Shown in pieces: positions 8,331 to 17,186 of a DNA stretch of 64,000 nucleotides. A program made the position numbers and the translations under genes. Under the pieces are notes generated by a model, which made no database searches, had not been told where the DNA came from, and worked only from the letters and a program-made list of their open reading frames with translations. The stretch lies in the NCBI GenBank assembly GCA_964567745.1, contig CAZMNY010000016.1, positions 1-64,000 of the forward strand, in the 5' to 3' direction. How positions within the stretch are numbered: the stretch's first letter is position 1; each line of letters begins with the position of its first letter. This DNA is from CAZMNY01 sp964567745 (GTDB taxonomy: Bacteria > Planctomycetota > Planctomycetia > Pirellulales > Pirellulaceae).

Positions 8331-9236
8331 TTACTTGGCGAATCGCTCGACAAAATCGGACGTGATGTCGCGTTCATTCTCCTCGCCCGCTGGAAACTCG
8401 AACGCCGACGGATCGAACTGCGGGCTGCGAATTACGTTCGAGAACTCCATGCTGACCAGTGGAGTTGTTTTCGAGACGGGCTCGAAGAGATTGTCTTGCG
8501 CCCGCCGGTACTCAATTCGAAATGGAAATAGAGGCCAGGCGTCAGAGCGGCTGAGGATAACGGCCACATGTGTTGGAATGTGGCTGGGTACTCGCCCGAC
8601 GCCATTCGACTTGTTCAACTGGCCCGGCGCGAGCCGCTCGAGGTAAGCCGGCTTGATCCGACCCTCGATAAGCCAAGCCTGTTCGGCACCGATCGCGGTC
8701 GTTCTCGGCGCTTCAAGGTCAAAACCCGCTGCGATTCCCGACAACGTGCCCGGTAGGCCTTCAATGCCACAGACGTTCATCCCATCGAACGAGTTCGCTC
8801 GAGTCGCCTCACCTACCCCGCCGGAGCCCGACGCGGTACGCGCCCCTTCCGCTTGTCGCACTTCTCGAAGATCGAGCCGGCTCCGGTTTCGCTGGCCGGG
8901 GTAATCGCGAACAAGCCATAAGAAACGGCCATTCGTTGATTGAATCACGCTGCTCGACTCGTCACCTACTCGTAACGTGATGTCGAGTCTGTACTTGCGC
9001 CGGCCGCGATGATTGGCTTGCCGATACACACCGGTACCGACCATCGACCGGTCGAGCAGTTCAATATGGTGTTTAAACTCGGCTTGAAACGAGCTTTCAA
9101 TCGATAGAGACGCTGATGATTCGCGCAGCAGCTCGGTGCCGGTCTTGGCCTCCTGCTGAGCGCTAAGCGGCGATGCTAGCACCATCGCGATAGCGGTCAC
9201 GAGAATGGAGGTGCGGCTGGGTAAAATGGTCTTCAT
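8331..9236 (-). CDS. Secreted LolA-like protein (tentative)
   Basis: This protein has 301 residues, with a signal peptide MKTILPSRTSILVTAIAMVL ending at about SAQQ. The mature part repeats the LolA/LppX-like pattern: a helical start, then strands with F-x-A-x-F and conserved G-x-x-Y-R (VGTGVYRQANHRG, RKYRLDITLRVGD), and a late segment FEFPAG. It may bind lipid or act in the periplasm, but this rests on the pattern only. The start at 9236 is chosen because the signal peptide begins there; a longer frame upstream would hide it. No strong Shine-Dalgarno is seen. Divergent from the next gene. Confidence 0.6.
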   Translation of the reverse strand: MKTILPSRTSILVTAIAMVLASPLSAQQEAKTGTELLRESSASLSIESSFQAEFKHHIELLDRSMVGTGVYRQANHRGRRKYRLDITLRVGDESSSVIQSTNGRFLWLVRDYPGQRNRSRLDLREVRQAEGARTASGSGGVGEATRANSFDGMNVCGIEGLPGTLSGIAAGFDLEAPRTTAIGAEQAWLIEGRIKPAYLERLAPGQLNKSNGVGRVPSHIPTHVAVILSRSDAWPLFPFRIEYRRAQDNLFEPVSKTTPLVSMEFSNVIRSPQFDPSAFEFPAGEENERDITSDFVERFAK

Positions 9237-9502
9237 TGTCGGGTTGTGCGGATTTTGCCAAAGAATTCTGTTGTATCGCGCCGAACATATCCCCAGAGGA
9301 CTACCTTTCAACTCCTTCCTTTGCGCCGCCATGCAGGTGGCTCTATCGAGGAGCGGCGGCATTTTAGAGCTGTCACGAAAGGGGGTCCATGCCAATCGCC
9401 CCCGCGTTTCGAGGCTGATTGGACTGCTCCAGAAGAGATCCAAGCATGAGTCGTCGACGGCGTGTGGCCGGCCGAGGGCAAGGATACCGCGAGGGGAAAA
9501 CA

Positions 9503-10561
9503 ATGCGAGTTACATGGATACTCTGCGTTTTGTTCGCTGCGATGGCGACCCTGCCTTCGATCAGCAACGCGCAACACAATTTGCCGCCGGCTGAAATGTT
9601 ACGGGCACCCGGCCCAGGCGTGGGCGGACCCGGACCTGGCGTTTTGGCGCCAGCGACTTACAACATGCCTGGCGCGATGCCAGCGCCACAGGCATCGGCT
9701 CAATTGCTCTTCGCGAAGCCCGAGGGGATGCAAGTCCGCTGGGATGTGGGCGCTGTGGGCATGTTCGACTCGACACCGCTCGTAATTCCGGCGCGGAACA
9801 ACTTCACTCAAGGCGGTATCTATCGCCTGAAGTTGACGAACATTCCGAACCGAGAGGGCGTTGAGCTCTATCCGACCGTGGAAGTTGCACCGTCGACTCC
9901 ACGAACCGGCGCCTACTTGGCCCACAATGCGATTCCGATCCAATTCACCGAAGACGATCTGAATCAGGTGATGGCCGGCAACTTTGTCCGCAAAGTGATT
10001 TACCTGCCCGATCCAGAATTTCAAGGTTTGGCTTTGGGCACGCCCGAGACGCTTGTCAGTACTCGATTGGATGTCGGACAAGACCCGATTCGCGAAGCGG
10101 ATCGTCGCGGCTCGATCATGGCTGTGATTCGTTTGGGTAACAAAGATGTCGAACTGCCTGGTGCCGCCATGGGCCAAGTTCAGCCTGCCACGTTCACACC
10201 GAACGGCGGATTCGGCGCAGCTCACCCGCTGTCGCTCGGTCAATCCGGCTTGATGCCTCGATACGTTGCCGGCGTTACCGCGCCGCAGTACGGCATGCCG
10301 ATGTCGCCGACGCCAATCGGTCTCCCCGGTCCTCCGCACATTCCTCTGGGAGGCCCGGCCGGATTGGGTAGCCACTCGATCATTAATCACACGCCGCATT
10401 CCTTCCCGAAGCCGACCTCTAACTTCAAGATTCACGTGAAGCAGAATCCTGGCTTCAGCTATCCGGTTCCTCCGAACCGCATGCGTATTCGCGAGCAGAT
10501 GATTCATCCGCCGCAATACTACCGTCAACCTAGCCAGGTTCGACAGCAACGGGCGCCGTAG
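9503..10561 (+). CDS. Secreted envelope protein, planctomycete type, paralogue 1
   Basis: This protein has 352 residues with a signal peptide (MRVTWILCVLFAAMATLPS, cut near SNAQ). The core at about residues 95-215 contains GIYRLKLTNIPNREGVELYP, then MAGNFVRKVIYLPDP and GQDPIREADRRGSIMAVIRL. The next gene has the same blocks, so the two are paralogues. The flanks are rich in Gly, Pro and His, as in extracellular or wall-associated proteins. No catalytic motif is seen. The start is fixed by GAGGGG 6 bases upstream. It is the first gene of a probable three-gene operon and is followed by a hairpin terminator that could lower expression of the later genes. Confidence 0.7.
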   Translation: MRVTWILCVLFAAMATLPSISNAQHNLPPAEMLRAPGPGVGGPGPGVLAPATYNMPGAMPAPQASAQLLFAKPEGMQVRWDVGAVGMFDSTPLVIPARNNFTQGGIYRLKLTNIPNREGVELYPTVEVAPSTPRTGAYLAHNAIPIQFTEDDLNQVMAGNFVRKVIYLPDPEFQGLALGTPETLVSTRLDVGQDPIREADRRGSIMAVIRLGNKDVELPGAAMGQVQPATFTPNGGFGAAHPLSLGQSGLMPRYVAGVTAPQYGMPMSPTPIGLPGPPHIPLGGPAGLGSHSIINHTPHSFPKPTSNFKIHVKQNPGFSYPVPPNRMRIREQMIHPPQYYRQPSQVRQQRAP

Positions 10562-10605
10562 GCGAACTCTCGCCACCGCAGCCCTCGAAGAAGCGTCAAC
10601 AACTG

Positions 10606-10647
10606 GCGCGGCCGACGCCCCATTTGAGGTTCGGCCGCGCTTTGTTT
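10606..10647 (+). terminator. Hairpin terminator or attenuator inside the envelope operon
   Basis: The ten bases GCGCGGCCGA (10606-10615) pair perfectly with TCGGCCGCGC (10631-10640) across a 15-base loop. TTTGTTTATTT follows. It lies between two paralogous genes 103 bases apart, so it may give partial termination. Confidence 0.75.
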
Positions 10648-10663
10648 ATTTGAGGATTCACTG

Positions 10664-11536
10664 ATGTCTAATCAGCCGCAACGGTCACGTGCGTGGAGTC
10701 GTCGAGCTTGGTTGGCTGCCGCGCTTGGCGCCGCTTCACAAGTCGCCGTTTCCGCAATCGCTCAACCGCCTGTGCATTATTTTCACGATTCGCGGCTGCC
10801 TCTTGGTGCCGTGGCTCAGGGCCAACTCGCTCGGCACGCCCGGATGCGAGGGTATGTGCAGCCGGTCGAGTTTCACGCGCCGCGCGGCGTGATGGTCTCA
10901 GTGGCGGAAGGCGGATCATTCGGACCGCCGGAGCCCGCGCCCGTCAAGGTCGGCTTGCAGATTGGACATGTCTATCGCTTCAAAGTCATGGGGATTCCGC
11001 TTCATGAAGGCGAAGAGGTCTTTCCGTCTGTCGAACTAATCAATCGACTCCATCCGCCCGAGGGCCAGCGAGTCCGATTTCCGATTCCGATTGAATTGTC
11101 TCGCGACGAACTCGAAATGGCGTTGGCCGGTAACTTTGTAACGCGAGTCATCTATTTAGAGGATCCGTCCAACGCATTTCCGATGGTCGACCAGCCTGGG
11201 CAGCAACGCAATTTTGAAGTGTCGCCTGGGCAGGATCCGCTGCAAGCTGCGGACAAATTGGGGCGGCCGATGGCGATCTTGCGGATCGGTTCGCGAGTGC
11301 CGCTGATGAATCAAGAAGCAGGCGTCCACTTTGGCGCTCCGCCGGTTGAGCGTTACCCCAACGTTACCGAAGCCAAGATCCCCGTCGTCGGCGAAGTCGA
11401 TCAAAAGCGCAAGGGACTCGAGCCGGGGCCGGGAAGACACTACAGCCGACAACCGATTGGCCCTGTGGGCGTGCCGCTCTACGGTCGGCAACCGCAATAC
11501 ATCGCACAACCTCCAGCGACGAGAGCACAACGATGA
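10664..11536 (+). CDS. Secreted envelope protein, planctomycete type, paralogue 2
   Basis: This protein has 290 residues with an N-terminal export signal (twin-Arg-like SRRAW then a hydrophobic Ala-rich stretch, ending near AIAQP). The core, from about residue 95, has VYRFKVMGIPLHEGEEVFPS, ALAGNFVTRVIYLEDP and GQDPLQAADKLGRPMAILRI, which align block by block with the preceding gene. The function is unknown. It probably sits outside the inner membrane. Its stop overlaps the next start in ATGA (11533-11536), so the two genes are translationally coupled. Confidence 0.7.
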   Translation: MSNQPQRSRAWSRRAWLAAALGAASQVAVSAIAQPPVHYFHDSRLPLGAVAQGQLARHARMRGYVQPVEFHAPRGVMVSVAEGGSFGPPEPAPVKVGLQIGHVYRFKVMGIPLHEGEEVFPSVELINRLHPPEGQRVRFPIPIELSRDELEMALAGNFVTRVIYLEDPSNAFPMVDQPGQQRNFEVSPGQDPLQAADKLGRPMAILRIGSRVPLMNQEAGVHFGAPPVERYPNVTEAKIPVVGEVDQKRKGLEPGPGRHYSRQPIGPVGVPLYGRQPQYIAQPPATRAQR

Positions 11537-13092
11537 GACGGTACAACCGAGATGACCGACAACGACCTTGGCTGCAGACCGTGCGAACCGCTGCACTCGC
11601 GCTCGGCTGCCTGACAACCTCGGCCTGCGCGACCGTCAATTCCCTTGCGCCCCCACTGCCTCATCTCAGCGCCAGTCCGACTGGTGCTGCGTCAACGAAC
11701 GCGAGCCGGCCTGCCGCCTTTCAACCCACCGCTGTTCAGCCTTCAAATCGGTTTGGCGGACCCAACACCGGCGCGCCGCAAATTGGCCAGGGGCAACAGC
11801 CCATTCAAGCGGGAAATGCCGCTTTTCCGCACCGCCCTGCCCCGCCAGTAGGCGGAGTGGCGCCGGCCGGATACGCCGAACCAACGCAAGATGTCGGGGC
11901 AGTTTCAAACGCTTTCCACTTAGAGAGTGCGGACAGTGATCCAAGTGAGGTCCAAGCGGTCTATCGCCCCAACGGCCAGCCCGGTTCGTCACATGTCAGA
12001 CTAATTTCAGACTCGGCGCCGGTTCCCTCTGGCGTCCCCTGCGCAACCTGCAACGGCGGGCGAGGCCACGGTCGCCGCAACGTTCTCTCACGCGGTTGGG
12101 GGCAATGCCCAACGTGTACTCCCGTCATGATCCCCGGCGACGAAACTTTTTCTCTCGCCGTCGATTCGGCGATGGCTCTGCGTTATCGCGACGAATACAT
12201 TTGCGACGGCGGCGATATGAAGTTGTCCGTCTACCTCGACAAGCGGCTCCATCCGAGCGGCCTCGACCAAGAGGACACCGTCGGACACTTTAAAACGGAA
12301 GATGGTAGGCGAGTTGTTGAGCCGAGCACGCGAGTCTGCATTTACGCGCCGCGATTTGCAGCTGTGCGGCAAGTTCGACGACTCGCGGTCAATGAGCACT
12401 CGGCGGGCATCGGGTTGTCAGCTCGCATTGCCGGTCCCGTTCTCAGCCAATCGCAGGACGTTGCGATCGACCTACACCAACCGCTGGCGCCAACCCAATC
12501 CAGTAGCGCAACCAAGCTGCACGAGCATGGCGGCCACGATGCCCCGATCGCAGCTCGCGGCATCGTCGCACTACTCGAACTCAACCGAGACTTGATGCCG
12601 TTCGAAAACCTGATGTTCGTTCGCGAAGGTCGGATGCTGCACAGCGAAAAACCTCGCTTCGCTCTGAGCGTGCAGAACGCGATCACGTGGACGGGAGACA
12701 TCGCTGTCGAAGCTGTGCTTGACGGTACGCCCGCGGTGGAAGCGGCCGGCGTCACTGGACTGCAAGGCGCACATGAATACGTCTCCCCCGAAGGGAAGCC
12801 TCAACTTCGTATCGTGAAATTGGCCGATACGGACAACGCCCATCCTGGAGACGAGATTCAATTCACCCTTCGCTTCGACAATATTGGCAATCAGACTATC
12901 AAAGAGGTCGTATTGCTTGACAACTTAGCGACTCGACTTGAATACGTCGAAGAGAGCGCCGAGTCGACATTGAAGGCCAAGTTCTCCACCGAACTCAACG
13001 ACGGCGAATCGCTGATGTTGAAGTGGGAGCTGGAAGAACCACTCGAGGTCGGCAAGGGTGGCGTGATTCGCTTCAAATGCAAATTGCGATAG
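11533..13092 (+). CDS. DUF11-domain envelope protein, probable lipoprotein
   Basis: This protein has 519 residues. The N-terminal hydrophobic segment ends in TTSAC, a weak lipobox. A Pro/Gln/Ala-rich linker leads to two CxxC pairs (CATC near residue 170 and CPTC near 193) that could bind metal or form disulfides. A middle domain of about residues 205-390 is unrecognised. The C-terminus (about 420-519) is a DUF11-type immunoglobulin-like repeat with the diagnostic HPGDEIQFTLRFDNIGNQTI and VVLLDNLATRLEYV. Such domains occur in large surface proteins. It is coupled to the preceding gene by a 4-base overlap, so it probably works with the two paralogues in the cell envelope. Confidence 0.72.
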   Translation: MRRYNRDDRQRPWLQTVRTAALALGCLTTSACATVNSLAPPLPHLSASPTGAASTNASRPAAFQPTAVQPSNRFGGPNTGAPQIGQGQQPIQAGNAAFPHRPAPPVGGVAPAGYAEPTQDVGAVSNAFHLESADSDPSEVQAVYRPNGQPGSSHVRLISDSAPVPSGVPCATCNGGRGHGRRNVLSRGWGQCPTCTPVMIPGDETFSLAVDSAMALRYRDEYICDGGDMKLSVYLDKRLHPSGLDQEDTVGHFKTEDGRRVVEPSTRVCIYAPRFAAVRQVRRLAVNEHSAGIGLSARIAGPVLSQSQDVAIDLHQPLAPTQSSSATKLHEHGGHDAPIAARGIVALLELNRDLMPFENLMFVREGRMLHSEKPRFALSVQNAITWTGDIAVEAVLDGTPAVEAAGVTGLQGAHEYVSPEGKPQLRIVKLADTDNAHPGDEIQFTLRFDNIGNQTIKEVVLLDNLATRLEYVEESAESTLKAKFSTELNDGESLMLKWELEEPLEVGKGGVIRFKCKLR

Positions 13093-13125
13093 CCGAGCGA
13101 AGCAATCTGCATCGCTCAAAAGCAC

Positions 13126-13202
13126 TGCCGCAGGCGAATTTTGATCGACCTGATTTGATCGACCTGATTTGATCGACCTGAGCCGGGGCCTCGCCTGCGG
13201 CA
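13126..13202. repeat. Three 14-bp tandem repeats inside a perfect 12-bp inverted repeat
   Basis: TGCCGCAGGCGA (13126-13137) and its exact complement (13191-13202) flank three copies of TTGATCGACCTGAT (13141-13182; the last copy ends in G). The unit length equals that of the array at 2361-2430. It lies downstream of the envelope operon and could fold into a long stem. The rest of the gap to 13319 has no gene. Confidence 0.9.
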
Positions 13203-13319
13203 ACGGGTTAAACGAAGTGCATTCTGCCGTCTGTGCGCGGTTCGTCTAGTTGCAATAACTCCTATTGGCGTAGACCATAGAGGGCTTGTTAGCCCCTTGG
13301 TCGCGTCCGGGAGAATAGA

Positions 13320-15404
13320 ATGCGCCACTTACTCTGCCTCACGCTTCTCGCCGTTGTTTCTCAGCCGAGTTTGACTGTTGCCCAAGAGCCGTTACCGGGT
13401 GACAAGATGGCTGCGGAATATTTTGCCAAGGAGACGGCCAAGCTGCGCGACGCTTGCTTGTCGGACGTCGAGTCGCTTGAACAGTTTCAACGCGAGCGAG
13501 GCCGTTACCGTGAAGAGTTGCTCGAAATGTTGGGCCTCTCGCCTCTGCCCAAAAAGACGCCGTTGAAGCCAACGGTGACTGGGCAAAGTGAGGGCGAGGG
13601 ATTTCGCGTCGAGCAGATTCACTTCCAATCGAAGCCAGGACTCTACGTTACGGGAAATCTCTACGTCCCCCACCCCGCGCCGCAAAAGAAACTGCCCGCC
13701 ATTCTCTACGTGTGCGGCCACGGACGAGTGAAGAAGAACGGGCTGAGTTATGGAAACAAGGTGCACTATCAGCATCACGGCGAGTGGTTTGCTCGCAACG
13801 GATACGTTTGTCTGACCATCGACACTTTGCAATTGGGCGAGATCGAAGGAATCCATCACGGAACGTATTCGCACAATCGCTGGTGGTGGTTGAACCGAGG
13901 CTACACGCCGGCTGGCGTGGAGGCGTGGAATTGCGTGCGTTCGCTCGACTACCTTCAGTCGCGCCCCGAGGTCGATGGCGAGCGGCTTGGCGTAACGGGC
14001 CGATCAGGCGGCGGTGCCTACAGTTGGTGGATCGCAGCGATTGATGAGCGGATCAAGGCGGCGGTGCCGGTCGCCGGCATCACCGACTTAGAGAACCATG
14101 TCGTCGATGGATGCGTCGAAGGCCATTGCGATTGCATGTTCATGGTCAACACGTTCCGCTGGGACTACGCCAAAGTCGCCGCTTTGGTCGCACCGCGGCC
14201 CTTGTTGATAAGCAACACGGATCGAGACCGCATCTTTCCGCTTGAGGGAGTCGTCCGTACGCACGCCAAAGTCCGTCGCATTTATCAGTTCTACGGTGCC
14301 GACGAGAAACTCGCACTACACATCACCGCCGGACCTCACAAGGACACGCAAGAGTTGCGAGTTCACGCATTCCGCTGGTTTAACAAACACTTGAAGGGCG
14401 ACGAGGCGCTGATCGAAAAGACGGCGGTCAAGTTCCTCGAACCGTCGGACCTTCGAGTGTTTGAGGAGACCGAGGACGGACTGCCTAAAGACGAATTAAA
14501 CACCACAATCGACGAGTCGTTTGTAGCCAAGGCAGCGGAGCCGAAGGCTGTGGCTTCCGACGCCGATTGGAAGCGACGACGTGGGGCAATCATGTCGCAG
14601 CTCAACCAGCGGGTCTTCGCCGGTTGGCCTGGCGAGGCGGAGCACCTGGAAACCTCGCCCGCGTTTTCCGAAGAGCAAAATGGGTTGCGACTGCAGGTCT
14701 TCGACTTCACGAGCCAGGCGCCGTTCCGCCTTCGACTCTATGTGCTAAGCAAGGCCGAACTCACGTCGCCCGCGTTAACGGTCCTGAATGTCCACGACGA
14801 CTTGGCCCACACGAAGTGGTTGGCGAGTATGCGGCCCGCTTTTGAGTCGGTGCTCGAAGGCGAGGCGTTGCCCGAGGCGGATCCAAAGGCGTTTGAATCG
14901 ACTCGAGCGATGCTGCTCAACAATCCGTGGGCGATGGCCTACGTCGCGCCTCGCGGCGTAGGCCGCACGCGATGGAATCCGTCGCCGAAGAAACAGACAC
15001 AACATCGTCGACGCTTCTATCTGCTCGGGCAGAGTCTCGATGGAATGAGAATTTACGATGTACGGCGAGCGATGCAGGCGATACGCGGCATTCCTGAATA
15101 CAAGAAGTCGCCATTGTGGCTGCAGTCGCAGGGCGCCTCGGCCGGAATCACACTCTACGCTTCACTCTTCGAACCTCCGGTGACTCGGATCGACGTCCAC
15201 GATTTGCCCCACGATCATCGCGATGGACCGTTCCTGTTGAACGTTTCCCGATTCGTGCGAATACCTGAAATTGTTGCACTCGCCGCCGAGCGTTCACCGG
15301 TCGTCGTTTATGACAACGATGAGGAAGTTTACAAATTTGTGGAGCAGACTGCGGAAAATCTCGAGTGGGACGCAAAGCAGTTTCGCCGCCGCAAGGCGCC
15401 CTAG
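13320..15404 (+). CDS. Secreted alpha/beta hydrolase, acetylxylan-esterase-like
   Basis: A signal peptide (about 22 residues, ending VAQE) is followed by a 672-residue mature protein. The first half is an alpha/beta hydrolase of the acetylxylan esterase/S9-like group: PAILYVCGHG (oxyanion strand), then the nucleophile elbow GVTGRSGGGAYS with Ser in GRSGGG, RPLLISNTDRDRIFP carrying the likely acid, and AGPHKDTQ with the probable catalytic His. The second half repeats parts of a hydrolase-like fold (LWLQSQGASAGITLYA) and may be a degenerate second domain. Such enzymes in planctomycetes help break down esterified plant or algal polysaccharides. The substrate is inferred from family only. Confidence 0.75.
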   Translation: MRHLLCLTLLAVVSQPSLTVAQEPLPGDKMAAEYFAKETAKLRDACLSDVESLEQFQRERGRYREELLEMLGLSPLPKKTPLKPTVTGQSEGEGFRVEQIHFQSKPGLYVTGNLYVPHPAPQKKLPAILYVCGHGRVKKNGLSYGNKVHYQHHGEWFARNGYVCLTIDTLQLGEIEGIHHGTYSHNRWWWLNRGYTPAGVEAWNCVRSLDYLQSRPEVDGERLGVTGRSGGGAYSWWIAAIDERIKAAVPVAGITDLENHVVDGCVEGHCDCMFMVNTFRWDYAKVAALVAPRPLLISNTDRDRIFPLEGVVRTHAKVRRIYQFYGADEKLALHITAGPHKDTQELRVHAFRWFNKHLKGDEALIEKTAVKFLEPSDLRVFEETEDGLPKDELNTTIDESFVAKAAEPKAVASDADWKRRRGAIMSQLNQRVFAGWPGEAEHLETSPAFSEEQNGLRLQVFDFTSQAPFRLRLYVLSKAELTSPALTVLNVHDDLAHTKWLASMRPAFESVLEGEALPEADPKAFESTRAMLLNNPWAMAYVAPRGVGRTRWNPSPKKQTQHRRRFYLLGQSLDGMRIYDVRRAMQAIRGIPEYKKSPLWLQSQGASAGITLYASLFEPPVTRIDVHDLPHDHRDGPFLLNVSRFVRIPEIVALAAERSPVVVYDNDEEVYKFVEQTAENLEWDAKQFRRRKAP

Positions 15405-15499
15405 GCTCGATCATAGAGAGTCGGCCGAGCTGGCAAGCGAGACCACTCGATTCACTACAGAATTGTCGGCAAGATTGTTGACGCTTAGAAAGAAGAGCG

Positions 15500-16609
15500 A
15501 TGAGCGAACGTTGGATAGCGGAGCGGGCTAGTGCATTTGACAGTAGCGGCATCCGCAAGGTTTTTGATCTCGCCGCCAAGTTGGACGATCCGATCAACCT
15601 CTCGATCGGTCAACCCGACTTTGACGTTCCTGAGCCTGTACGGGCAGCCCATATCGAGGCGATTGAGAGCGGCAAAAACGGATACGCGTTAACTCAAGGC
15701 ATGCCGATTCTGCGCGACAAGTTGCAGACTCAAATTGATGGGCGATTGGGGCATCAGGATCGGCGCGTCTTCGTATGCAGCGGAACAAGCGGCGGGCTCG
15801 CGCTCGCCATGTGGGCGATGGTCAATCCGGGCGACGAAGTGATCATCTTCGACCCCTACTTCGTCATGTACGACTCGTTGGTCCGGATGGCCGGCGGTGT
15901 ACCCGTTGTCATCGACACCTATCCCGACTTCCGTCCCGATCTCAATAAGGTCGAGGCCGCGATCACGGATCGCACCAAGATGATCCTGGTCAACAGCCCA
16001 GCCAATCCAACCGGCGTCACGCTCGATTCGGACACGCTCAAGGCGCTCGCCGAATTGGCCGCGTCAAACGGCATCGCTCTGCTGTCCGACGAGATCTATC
16101 GTTCCTTCTGCTACGACGACGACTTTGTTTCGCCGGCCGAGTTCAATGACCAAACGATTGTCATCGACGGTTTCTCGAAGAGCCACGCGATGACCGGCTG
16201 GCGGCTGGGGCAATGCCATGGTCCGGCGGGCGTGATCAACACCATGATCAAGTTGCAGCAATACACGTTTGTCTGCGCGCCTCAACCAGCTCAGTGGGCC
16301 GGCGCGGTGGCGGTGGATGTCAGCGTCGACGAAAATGTCGCGGCCTACCGAAAGAAGCGAGACCGCTTGGTCGATGGAATTGGCGACCTGTACGAACTGC
16401 AGAAACCTGGCGGTGCCTTCTACGTCTTTCCCAGAGCCCCCGGCGATGCGGGCGACGCGTTCGTTGCCAAAGCCATCGAAAACAACCTGCTCATCATCCC
16501 CGGCAACATCTTCAGCCGGCGAAACTCGCACTTCCGCGTCTCGTACGCCGCGCCCGATACAACGATCGATCGAGGCATCGAAGTCCTACGACGTTTGGCC
16601 AAGGGGTAG
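15500..16609 (+). CDS. PLP-dependent aminotransferase, class I/II
   Basis: A cytosolic fold-type I enzyme of 369 residues. Recognisable are ISIGQPDFDVP-like substrate contacts near the start (LSIGQPDFDVP), NSPANPTGV (Asn binding PLP), LSDEIYRSF (Asp/Tyr) and the Schiff-base lysine in GFSKSHAMTGWRLG. The C-terminal Arg region is FRVSYAAPD. It resembles aspartate/alanine-type aminotransferases. Amino donor and acceptor cannot be fixed from sequence. AAGAAAGAAGAG precedes the ATG. It follows the esterase gene by about 95 bases on the same strand. Confidence 0.9.
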   Translation: MSERWIAERASAFDSSGIRKVFDLAAKLDDPINLSIGQPDFDVPEPVRAAHIEAIESGKNGYALTQGMPILRDKLQTQIDGRLGHQDRRVFVCSGTSGGLALAMWAMVNPGDEVIIFDPYFVMYDSLVRMAGGVPVVIDTYPDFRPDLNKVEAAITDRTKMILVNSPANPTGVTLDSDTLKALAELAASNGIALLSDEIYRSFCYDDDFVSPAEFNDQTIVIDGFSKSHAMTGWRLGQCHGPAGVINTMIKLQQYTFVCAPQPAQWAGAVAVDVSVDENVAAYRKKRDRLVDGIGDLYELQKPGGAFYVFPRAPGDAGDAFVAKAIENNLLIIPGNIFSRRNSHFRVSYAAPDTTIDRGIEVLRRLAKG

Positions 16610-16620
16610 CTGGGAAACTC

Positions 16621-16653
16621 ATTCACCGATCGAGCGAGCTTGTTGTGGGTCTT
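16621..16653. repeat. Dispersed palindromic repeat, copy A
   Basis: The stretch starting ATTCACCGATCGAGCGAGCT and ending GTGGGTCTT resembles the segments at 19208 and 25893. The core is a degenerate palindrome. It begins 12 bases after the aminotransferase stop. Confidence 0.55.
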
Positions 16654-16672
16654 GGATGACGAGGGACTTCCT

Positions 16673-17026
16673 ATGAGCGATTTTCTGACGGAAGTCAGAC
16701 AGAAGAAGCGATCGCTAAGAATCTCGTTATTGGCATTGGTTCTCTGGGGACCACTCGGAGTCGCAACGAGCTCAACTCTTAAGGCCTTCGGTCTCGGGTC
16801 TGGCGGATATGCCCTTGTGTGGTTCATTGGCTTCGGCATCTACCTGCTTGTCGCATTCTCTTGCTACCTCGTCTTCTCGACTCGGCTCAGATACTTGCGA
16901 TGCCCGCGGTGCACTCATCGTGTTTTCGAATCGACTTTTGGGTTCTGCCCATTGTGAGAAAAATGTTTCCGCTGCGGCGTCGAATTGGCGAAACTGAATT
17001 CGAGCGGCGAAGACGCGAGCGAGTGA
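16673..17026 (+). pseudogene. Small zinc-ribbon membrane protein interrupted by in-frame TGA
   Basis: The frame from 16673 codes for two membrane helices (about residues 16-36 and 46-68), then RCPRCTHRVF (Cys77, Cys80) and FCPL. There a TGA (16955-16957) stops it after 94 residues. Without that TGA the same frame goes on as EKCFRCGVELAKL, which supplies the second CxxC of a zinc ribbon, and ends at 17024-17026. A two-CxxC ribbon after membrane helices is a common planctomycete small-protein plan, so the TGA probably replaced a sense codon (TGG or TGC). Mutation, readthrough or a base error would all fit. The annotated product could alternatively be the 94-residue form. Confidence 0.5.
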
Positions 17027-17186
17027 GACATCAACTCGAGGCCGTGGCTGGGGCATCCTGCCGCGGTGGAAAGGCCCGCGCTGAATCGCCGCTTGGCAGC
17101 AGACCTTTGCCTCCCATCGACAATCGCGATTGCGGACAGGACAATCTCTAACCGAACGCCTAACACAACCGAGAGGACCTCACCCC

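Noticed and set aside
16955..16957. Selenocysteine at the in-frame TGA of the zinc-ribbon protein
   Set aside because: No clear SECIS-like stem was found after the codon and no selenoprotein genes are in the window. A mutated Trp or Cys codon is simpler, so this is kept only as an alternative.
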